From contig NZ_CP060711.1 in NCBI RefSeq assembly GCF_014395425.1, forward strand, positions 1,364,001 to 1,428,000: DNA of 64,000 nucleotides, read 5' to 3'. Below, piece by piece: positions 58,318 to 64,000 of this stretch; within the stretch, counting starts at the first letter, position 1, and every line of letters begins with the position of its first letter. The position numbers and the translations under genes are program-made. Source of the DNA: Thermomonas brevis (GTDB taxonomy: Bacteria; Pseudomonadota; Gammaproteobacteria; Xanthomonadales; Xanthomonadaceae). Under the pieces are notes generated by a model. It was not told where the DNA came from, did not search any database, and saw only the letters and a list, made by a program, of their open reading frames with translations.

Positions 58318-58581
58318 TTGAATTCTTCCAACCACCGCCAGGACGCCGCCACCCGCGCGCCGCTGCGCGAGCATGTCGCCGATTCGGTGCGCCGCTATCT
58401 GCGCGACCTGGACGGCTGCGACACCGACGACCTGTACAGCATCGCCCTGCGCGAACTGGAAATCCCGCTGTTCGCCGAAGTGCTGAAACACTGCGACGGC
58501 AACCAGAGCCGCGCCGCCGCGATGCTCGGCATCCACCGCGCCACCCTGCGCAAGAAGCTGCGCGACTATTCGATGGCCTGA
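58318..58581 (+). CDS. fis: Nucleoid protein Fis
   Basis: An 87-residue DNA-bending protein. The C-terminal helix-turn-helix is clear ([26 protein letters not shown]) and follows the dimerisation helices. The start is a TTG at 58318 with GAGGGG about six bases upstream; no ATG is available. Fis controls stable-RNA promoters, chromosome shape and recombination. A TAGACT box at 58256-58261 may be its -10. It precedes purH. Confidence 0.93.
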   Translation: MNSSNHRQDAATRAPLREHVADSVRRYLRDLDGCDTDDLYSIALRELEIPLFAEVLKHCDGNQSRAAAMLGIHRATLRKKLRDYSMA

Positions 58582-58623
58582 GCCGCGCGACGCGGACGAA
58601 TGGGCCGGAGGTGGCACGGCCCG

Positions 58624-58629
58624 TATAAT
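58624..58629 (+). promoter_or_regulatory. -10 box of purH
   Basis: A consensus TATAAT 28 bases before the purH ATG. No convincing -35 is seen at the right distance, so another factor may help. No PurR-like box was found. Confidence 0.5.
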
Positions 58630-58657
58630 CGGCGCTTCCCCACCGCACCGCCCCCGC

Positions 58658-60247
58658 ATGTCCGCCGACTTCCTTTCCGGCGCGCCGGTGACCGTCCGCC
58701 GCGCCCTGCTCTCCGTTTCCGACAAGACCGGCCTGATCGACCTCGCGAAGGCCCTGGCCGCGCACGGCGTCGAACTGCTCTCCACCGGCGGCACCGCGAA
58801 AGCGCTGCGCGACGCCGGCCTGGCGGTGAAGGACGTGTCCGACGTCACCGGTTTTCCCGAGATGATGGACGGCCGCGTGAAGACCCTGCATCCGAAGGTG
58901 CACGGCGGCCTGCTCGGCCGCGCCGGCATCGACGACGCGGTGATGGCCGAACACGGCATCGGCGCGATCGACCTGCTGGTGCTGAACCTGTATCCGTTCG
59001 CGCGGGTGGCGGCGAACCCGGACAGCAGCTTCGAGGACGTGATCGAGAACATCGACATCGGCGGCCCGGCGATGCTGCGCAGCGCGGCCAAGAACTTCGC
59101 CCGCGTCGCCGTCGCCACCGCGCCGGCGCAGTATGCCGGCATCGTCGAAGAATTGAACGCCCACGATGGCGCGCTGTCGGCGAAGACCCGCTGGCAGCTC
59201 GCGGTCGCCGCGTTCAACGACGTCGCCCATTACGACGCCAGCATCAGCAGCCACCTGTCCTCGCTCGGCGACGACGGCGCGCAGGCGCTGTTCCCGGCGC
59301 AGGCCAACGGCAATTTCGTGAAGGTGATGGATCTGCGCTACGGCGAAAACCCGCATCAGCAGGCCGCGTTCTACCGCGACCTGTGGCCCGCGCCGGGTTC
59401 GCTGGCGACGTTCACCCAGTTGCAGGGCAAGGAGCTGAGTTACAACAACATCGCCGACAGCGACGCGGCCTGGGAATGCGTGCGCCAGTTCGATGCGCCG
59501 GCCTGCGTGATCGTCAAGCACGCCAATCCCTGCGGCGTGGCGGTCGGCGCGGGCTGCGCCGACGCCTACGAGGCGGCCTACGCCACCGACACGACCTCCG
59601 CCTTCGGCGGCATCATCGCCTTCAACACCAGGCTGGATGGCGCGACCTGCAAGACCATCCTGGACCGCCAGTTCGTCGAAGTGCTGATCGCGCCGGACTA
59701 CGACGAGGAGGCGCTGGCCTACGCGAAGAAGAAGGTCAACGTGCGCGTGCTGCGCATTCCGCTGGCGCCGCCATCGAAGTTCTTCATCGACACCAAACGC
59801 GTCAATTCCGGCCTGCTGATGCAGACCGCCGACGATCGCGTGGTGACGCGCGACGAGCTGAAGGTGGTGACCAAGCTGGCTCCGACCGACGCGCAGTTCA
59901 ATGATCTGCTGTTCGCCTGGAAGGTCGCCAAGTTCGTGAAGTCCAACGCCATCGTCTATGCGAAGGACAACCGCACGATTGGTGTTGGCGCCGGCCAGAT
60001 GAGCCGCGTGTACTCGGCGCGCATCGCCGGCATCAAGGCGCAGGACGCCGGATTGCAAGTGGAAGGTTCGGTGATGGCGTCCGACGCCTTCTTCCCGTTC
60101 CGCGACGGCATCGACGCGGCGGCGGAAGCCGGCATCAAGGCGGTGATCCAGCCCGGCGGCTCGATGCGCGACGCGGAAGTGATCGCGGCGGCGGACGAGC
60201 ACGGCATCGCGATGGTGTTCACCGGCGTCCGCCACTTCCGCCACTGA
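58658..60247 (+). CDS. purH: Bifunctional AICAR transformylase / IMP cyclohydrolase
   Basis: A 529-residue enzyme for the last two steps of IMP synthesis. The N-terminal cyclohydrolase is an MGS-like domain ([29 protein letters not shown]); the larger C-terminal transformylase has [23 protein letters not shown] and the final [15 protein letters not shown]. Length is normal. The operon continues with a GNAT gene and purD. Confidence 0.97.
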   Translation: MSADFLSGAPVTVRRALLSVSDKTGLIDLAKALAAHGVELLSTGGTAKALRDAGLAVKDVSDVTGFPEMMDGRVKTLHPKVHGGLLGRAGIDDAVMAEHGIGAIDLLVLNLYPFARVAANPDSSFEDVIENIDIGGPAMLRSAAKNFARVAVATAPAQYAGIVEELNAHDGALSAKTRWQLAVAAFNDVAHYDASISSHLSSLGDDGAQALFPAQANGNFVKVMDLRYGENPHQQAAFYRDLWPAPGSLATFTQLQGKELSYNNIADSDAAWECVRQFDAPACVIVKHANPCGVAVGAGCADAYEAAYATDTTSAFGGIIAFNTRLDGATCKTILDRQFVEVLIAPDYDEEALAYAKKKVNVRVLRIPLAPPSKFFIDTKRVNSGLLMQTADDRVVTRDELKVVTKLAPTDAQFNDLLFAWKVAKFVKSNAIVYAKDNRTIGVGAGQMSRVYSARIAGIKAQDAGLQVEGSVMASDAFFPFRDGIDAAAEAGIKAVIQPGGSMRDAEVIAAADEHGIAMVFTGVRHFRH

Positions 60248-60259
60248 AGCCGCCGCGCC

Positions 60260-60757
60260 ATGTGGATTCGTGCCGAAACCGTTGCCGACCATGACGCGAT
60301 CCATCGCTTGACCGCGGCGGCGTTCGCCAGCGCGAAGCACGCTTCGGGCACGGAGGCGCGCATTGTCGATGCACTGCGCGACGCAGGCGCATTGAGCCTG
60401 TCGCTGGTGGCCGACATCGACGGGCGCGTCGCCGGCCACGTCGCGCTGTCGCCGGTGACATTGGACGACGGTTCCACCGGCTGGTACGGGCTGGGCCCGG
60501 TCGCCGTCGATCCACGCGACCAGGGACGCGGCGTGGGCAGCGCGCTGATCCGTGCAGCGCTGGCGGAACTTTCCGCGCTGCGCGCAGCCGGCTGCGTGGT
60601 GCTTGGCGACCCCGCGTACTACACGCGCTTCGGCTTCCGCCGGCACACCTCGCTGCGCTACCCCGGCGCGCCGGCCGAATACTTCATGGCACTGTCGGCG
60701 GACGCGGCGTTTCCGTCCGCCGATGTCGCCTACCACCCTGCCTTCTCGGTCGCCTGA
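60260..60757 (+). CDS. GNAT-family N-acetyltransferase, YhbS-like
   Basis: A 165-residue acetyltransferase. Acetyl-CoA binding motif A reads [21 protein letters not shown]; the fold begins [20 protein letters not shown] and ends [21 protein letters not shown]. This C-terminal pattern is that of YhbS-type proteins. The acceptor is unknown. It sits between purH and purD with short gaps (12 and 27 bases), so it is probably co-transcribed with them, though its job there is not evident. Confidence 0.88.
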   Translation: MWIRAETVADHDAIHRLTAAAFASAKHASGTEARIVDALRDAGALSLSLVADIDGRVAGHVALSPVTLDDGSTGWYGLGPVAVDPRDQGRGVGSALIRAALAELSALRAAGCVVLGDPAYYTRFGFRRHTSLRYPGAPAEYFMALSADAAFPSADVAYHPAFSVA

Positions 60758-60784
60758 CCGGATGTCTTCGCACTGGAGCCACGC

Positions 60785-62077
60785 ATGAAACTCCTCGTCA
60801 TCGGTTCCGGCGGCCGCGAGCACGCACTGGCGTGGAAGCTGGCGCAATCGCCGCGCGTCTCCGAAGTCATCGTCGCCCCCGGCAATGCCGGCACCGCGCG
60901 TGAAGCGAAGTGCCGCAACGCCGCCGTGAAAGTGACCGACATCGACGGCCTGCTGAAGCTGGCGCAGGACGAAGGCGTCGCGCTGACCGTGGTCGGCCCG
61001 GAAGTGCCGCTGGTCGCGGGCGTGGTGGATCGCTTCCGCGCCGCCGGTCTGCGCATCTTCGGCCCTACCGCCGCCGCCGCGCAGTTGGAAGGCAGCAAGG
61101 CGTTCGCCAAGGACTTCCTCGCCCGCCACGGCATCCCCACCGCGTTCTATGCCGTGCATAGCGATGTGGATGCGGCGCTCGCCTACGTGCGCGAGAAGGG
61201 CGCGCCCATCGTCATCAAGGCCGACGGCCTCGCCGCCGGCAAGGGCGTGATTGTGGCGATGACACTGGCCGAGGCCGAAACGGCGGTACGCGACATGCTC
61301 GCCGGCAACGCCTTCGGCGACGCCGGCGCGCGCGTCGTCATCGAGGAATTTTTGGACGGCGAGGAAGCCAGCTTCATCTCGATGGTGGACGGCAAGACCG
61401 CGCTGCCGATGGCGACCTCGCAGGACCACAAGCGCGTCGGCGATGGCGACACCGGCCCCAACACCGGTGGCATGGGCGCGTACTCGCCCGCGCCCGTCGT
61501 CACGCCCGAAGTCCACGCGCGGGTGATGCGCGAGGTGGTGAACCCCACCGTAGCCGGCATGATCGCCGACGGCGTGCCGTTCACCGGCTTCCTCTACGCC
61601 GGCCTGATGATCGACGCCAGCGGCGCGCCGAAGGTGATCGAATTCAACGTGCGTTTCGGCGATCCCGAAACCCAGCCGGTGATGCTGCGCCTGCAATCCG
61701 ACCTGGTCGAACTCGTCGAAGCCGCCATCGACGGCAAGCTCGACGGCATCGACGCGCAGTGGGATCCGCGTCCGTCGCTGGGCGTGGTGATGGCGGCCAG
61801 GCCCTACCCGGACACGCCGATCACCGGCGACGTCATTTCCGGCCTCGATGCGGTTTCCGCGAATGCCAAGGTGTTCCACGCCGGCACCACGCTGGATGCG
61901 GATGGCCACACCGTCAGCGCCGGCGGCCGCGTGCTGTGCGTGACCGCGCTGGGCGACTCCGTGCGCGACGCGCAGCGCAATGCCTACGCCGGCGTCGATG
62001 CGATCACGTGGGCCAACGAGTTCCATCGCAGCGACATCGGCTGGCGCGCGATCGCGCGGGAACACCCCGCCCCGTAG
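60785..62077 (+). CDS. purD: Phosphoribosylamine-glycine ligase
   Basis: A 430-residue ATP-grasp enzyme (GARS) joining glycine to phosphoribosylamine in purine synthesis. Motifs: MKLLVIGSGGREHALAWKL, VVGPEVPLVAGVVDRFR, KADGLAAGKGVIVA, FLDGEEASFISMVDG, TGGMGAYSPAPVVT and EFNVRFGDPETQP. Length matches the family. It is the last gene of the purH-GNAT-purD run, ahead of a repeat element. Confidence 0.97.
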   Translation: MKLLVIGSGGREHALAWKLAQSPRVSEVIVAPGNAGTAREAKCRNAAVKVTDIDGLLKLAQDEGVALTVVGPEVPLVAGVVDRFRAAGLRIFGPTAAAAQLEGSKAFAKDFLARHGIPTAFYAVHSDVDAALAYVREKGAPIVIKADGLAAGKGVIVAMTLAEAETAVRDMLAGNAFGDAGARVVIEEFLDGEEASFISMVDGKTALPMATSQDHKRVGDGDTGPNTGGMGAYSPAPVVTPEVHARVMREVVNPTVAGMIADGVPFTGFLYAGLMIDASGAPKVIEFNVRFGDPETQPVMLRLQSDLVELVEAAIDGKLDGIDAQWDPRPSLGVVMAARPYPDTPITGDVISGLDAVSANAKVFHAGTTLDADGHTVSAGGRVLCVTALGDSVRDAQRNAYAGVDAITWANEFHRSDIGWRAIAREHPAP

Positions 62078-62123
62078 TGCCGAGCTTGCTCGGCTGGCGC
62101 GCGATCATCCGCGAGCAGTAACC

Positions 62124-62254
62124 GTCATTCCCGCGAAGGCGGGCCGCTTGTGACAGACGAATGTCTGTCCAATCCGGTTTTTGCTTTTTGCCATTCCGGA
62201 ACCGCATCAAGCCACGTCAAATGCTAGATTCCCGCCTTCGCGGGAATAACGAGC
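62124..62254. repeat. Paired REP-type repeat, copy 3
   Basis: Inverted arms GTCATTCCCGCGAAGGCGGG (62124-62143) and its complement inside 62225-62254, one base changed, around an 81-base spacer. The spacer is unlike those of copies 1 and 2. It lies between the convergent purD and tesA genes. Confidence 0.85.
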
Positions 62255-62261
62255 AAATCAC

Positions 62262-62873
62262 TCAGGGCAACGCATCCAGCGCCGCCAGCACCTCGTCCGC
62301 CAGCAGCGGTTGCGCCTCCGCCACCGGGTGCAGGTTGTCGGCCTGGAACCAGTTGCGCTCCACGCCGAGCGGCGCAAGGAAATGCGGGATCAGGCCGGTG
62401 TCCAGGCGCTGCGCGATCAGCGCATAGCTACGCTGGAAATCGCGGGCGTAGACGCCGAAGTTCGGCGGCAGCTGCAGGCCGATCAGCAGCACGCGCGCGC
62501 CGGCCGCCTTGGCGCTGCCGATCATCCACCCCAGGTTCGCGCCCATCTGTTTCAGCGGCAGCCCGCGCAGGCCATCGTTGGCGCCAAGTTCGATCACCAC
62601 GATATCCGGCCTCACGCGTTTGAGCTCGTCGGCGATGCGGCTGCGCCCGCCGGCGCTGGTTTCGCCGGAGATACTGGCGTTGTGGAAGCCGTACTTGTCC
62701 GACTTCGCATCGGCCAGCGCTACCCAGCCCTGCTCCGGGCGCAAGCCGTAGGCGGCGGACAGCGAGTCGCCCATGACCAGTACTTTCCGCTCACGCGCAA
62801 TTGCGTCGGGAGCCGCTAGCATCGCCAGCATGGAACACACGCCCAGCACCCACGCCCGCCATCTTGCCGCCAT
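62262..62873 (-). CDS. tesA: SGNH-type esterase / acyl-CoA thioesterase I
   Basis: A 203-residue exported hydrolase. Signal peptide MAARWRAWVLGVCSMLAMLAAP with cleavage near DAIA, then the SGNH blocks: GDSLSAAYGL with Ser37 as nucleophile, the Gly block near SISGETSAGG, GANDGLRGLP and DNLHPVAEAQ with the catalytic Asp and His. TesA acts on acyl-CoAs, lysophospholipids and aryl esters in the periplasm. It is divergent from an ABC ATPase gene as in E. coli tesA-ybbA; the two starts overlap by 44 bases. A shorter start at 62831 would lose the signal peptide. Confidence 0.93.
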   Translation of the reverse strand: MAARWRAWVLGVCSMLAMLAAPDAIARERKVLVMGDSLSAAYGLRPEQGWVALADAKSDKYGFHNASISGETSAGGRSRIADELKRVRPDIVVIELGANDGLRGLPLKQMGANLGWMIGSAKAAGARVLLIGLQLPPNFGVYARDFQRSYALIAQRLDTGLIPHFLAPLGVERNWFQADNLHPVAEAQPLLADEVLAALDALP

Positions 62874-63585
62874 CGATGCACCGTCCGATCCGAAACCGAA
62901 CGCAGACGCTAGCACGCCGCAACGCGGCAGCCTGCGAACGCGCGGCGTCGGCAAGACCGTGCCGCTGCCCGACGCGCCGCTGACCATCCTCGACGGCATC
63001 GACCTGGACATCGCGCCGGGCGAGCGCGTGGCCATCGTCGGCGCATCGGGCTCGGGCAAGACCACGCTGCTGTCGCTGCTGGCCGGGCTGGATCTGCCCA
63101 GCCGCGGCGAGGTGTGGCTGGACGGCACACCGATACACGCGGCCAGCGAGGACGCGCGCGCCGCCGTGCGCGCCGAGGCGGTGGGCTTCGTTTTCCAGAA
63201 CTTCCAACTGATGCCGGCGATGAGCGCGCTCGACAACGTGGCGCTGCCGCTGGAGCTGCGCGGCAAATCCGGCAGCGACGCCGCGCGCGACCTGCTGCAG
63301 CGCGTGGGCCTGGGCGAACGCCTGCACCATCTGCCGCGCCAGCTCTCCGGCGGCGAGCAGCAGCGCGTCGCCATCGCCCGCGCCTTCGTCGCGCGGCCGT
63401 GCATCCTGTTCGCCGACGAACCCACCGGCAACCTCGACCGCCGCACCGGGCTTGCCATCGAAGACCTGCTGTTCGACATGGACGCCGCGCGCGCCGCGAC
63501 CGTGGTGATCGTGACGCACGACGAGCGCCTGGCCGCGCGCTGCGACCGCCAGCTGCGGCTGGACGCCGGACGCCTGCTGCCGTGA
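62830..63585 (+). CDS. ABC transporter ATP-binding protein, YbbA-like
   Basis: A 251-residue LolD/MacB-type ATPase. Walker A GASGSGKTTL, Q-loop FVFQNFQLMP, signature LSGGEQQRVAIARAF, Walker B ILFADEPTGNLD and the switch His in VTHDE. The N-terminal 30 residues before LRTRGVGKTVPLPD are low-complexity and may not all be translated; no later start codon with a clear binding site is seen. It pairs with the FtsX-like permease encoded next and is divergent from tesA, the YbbA-YbbP-TesA arrangement. Confidence 0.93.
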   Translation: MEHTPSTHARHLAAIDAPSDPKPNADASTPQRGSLRTRGVGKTVPLPDAPLTILDGIDLDIAPGERVAIVGASGSGKTTLLSLLAGLDLPSRGEVWLDGTPIHAASEDARAAVRAEAVGFVFQNFQLMPAMSALDNVALPLELRGKSGSDAARDLLQRVGLGERLHHLPRQLSGGEQQRVAIARAFVARPCILFADEPTGNLDRRTGLAIEDLLFDMDAARAATVVIVTHDERLAARCDRQLRLDAGRLLP

Positions 63586-64000
63586 CCGCGACCGGGCTGT
63601 GGAAGCTGGCCGCGCGACAGGCGTGGCAGGGCTGGCGCAACGGCGAGTTCGGCGTGCTGCTGGCCGCGCTGTTCGTGGCGGTGGTGGCCTTGGCCGGCGT
63701 GGGAAGCATCGCGCAACGCACCACCGACGCGCTGGCCGAACAGAGCCGGCGTCTGGTCGGCGGCGATGCGGCCTTCAGCCGCGACAGCGGCGACGTGGAA
63801 GCCGCTGCGGACGATGCGCGCAAACTCGCGCTGCGCTTCTATCGCAGCGTCGAGCTGTCCAGCATGGTCGGCACCGCGCATGGCGCGCCGCAGCTCGGCA
63901 CGCTGAAGGCGCTGTCGGACGATGCGCCGCTGCTCGGGCCGTACACGGTGCGCACCGCGCGCGGCACGGAAAAACGCGCGCGCCCCGATGCAGGCACGCT
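63582..64000 (+). CDS. FtsX-like ABC transporter permease, YbbP-like (3' end outside window)
   Basis: The first 139 codons of a permease. It starts with GTG overlapping the ATPase stop by four bases (GTGA). The N-terminus reads KLAARQAWQGWRNGEFGVLL and has one membrane helix (VLLAALFVAVVALAGVGS), then the start of a large extracytoplasmic loop (ALAEQSRRLVGGDAAFSRDSG). YbbP-type permeases are about 800 residues with two FtsX modules; only the beginning lies in the window. With YbbA-type ATPases they are linked to lipid or lipoprotein handling, substrate unknown. Confidence 0.85.
   Translation, partial: MTATGLWKLAARQAWQGWRNGEFGVLLAALFVAVVALAGVGSIAQRTTDALAEQSRRLVGGDAAFSRDSGDVEAAADDARKLALRFYRSVELSSMVGTAHGAPQLGTLKALSDDAPLLGPYTVRTARGTEKRARPDAGT

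Noticed and set aside
58256..62065. A 1269-residue minus-strand frame opposite fis, purH, the GNAT gene and purD
   Set aside because: It crosses four clear genes and has the His/Arg/Val-rich composition of an antisense frame, without homology signals.

Overview
The window is about 70 percent G+C, densely coded on both strands, and carries only housekeeping and envelope genes. Gene families and gene order point to a gammaproteobacterium of the Xanthomonadaceae (Lysobacter, Luteimonas or Thermomonas type): zapA-6S RNA-fau, an ilvCGM-ilvA-leuA-leuB run, leuCD beside a divergent LysR gene, a pcm-like gene followed by tolC and waaA, and prmA-DUF3426-fis-purH-purD. This placement is inference from content, not from a marker gene. 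No phage, insertion sequence, CRISPR array, tRNA or rRNA was seen.

Layout. 1-4.7 kb: the 3' part of a PAS/GGDEF/EAL protein, a ZapB-like coiled coil, zapA, 6S RNA with its own promoter, fau, an EVE-domain gene and rpiA. 4.7-17.9 kb: the branched-chain amino acid region. ilvD is divergent from ilvCGM-ilvA-leuA-leuB, and the 373-base gap between them holds a readable attenuator: a leader peptide with seven consecutive Ile/Leu/Val codons, an antiterminator segment and a strong terminator. leuC-leuD and a hypothetical gene run back toward leuB, and a LysR regulator diverges from leuC across a palindrome. 17.9-28 kb: a beta-propeller diguanylate cyclase, an RND efflux pair with a divergent TetR gene, a Pcm-family methyltransferase and tolC. 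28-33 kb: LPS genes (waaA, an lpxL-type acyltransferase with a probable N-terminal frameshift, an O-antigen-ligase-like protein, a GT4 glycosyltransferase). 33-36.5 kb: a small zinc-finger protein, pirin, a YceI lipoprotein, a RutE-like nitroreductase and an ELM1-family protein.

36.5-47 kb: a palindromic repeat element, glnE, a Ycf46-like AAA ATPase, a WD40-like lipoprotein, a PYROXD2-like FAD oxidoreductase, a decayed groEL fragment, a di-heme cytochrome c peroxidase and a beta-propeller lipoprotein whose stop codon overlaps that of the peroxidase. 47-52.8 kb: groES-groEL with a CIRCE-like operator lying on the promoter, cutA, a DsbD with two alpha domains, and a TlpA-like thioredoxin. 52.9-64 kb: aroQ-accB-accC, a conserved-looking hypothetical, prmA-DUF3426-fis, purH-GNAT-purD, tesA, and an ABC ATPase with the start of its FtsX-like permease.

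The most useful non-routine observations are the ilv attenuator with a possibly leaderless leader peptide, the groEL fragment at 44.2-44.4 kb, the one-base frameshift suspected in lpxL, the duplicated alpha domain of DsbD, the CIRCE/promoter overlap, and two families of palindromic repeats. I found no clear sign of a wholly new multi-gene system.
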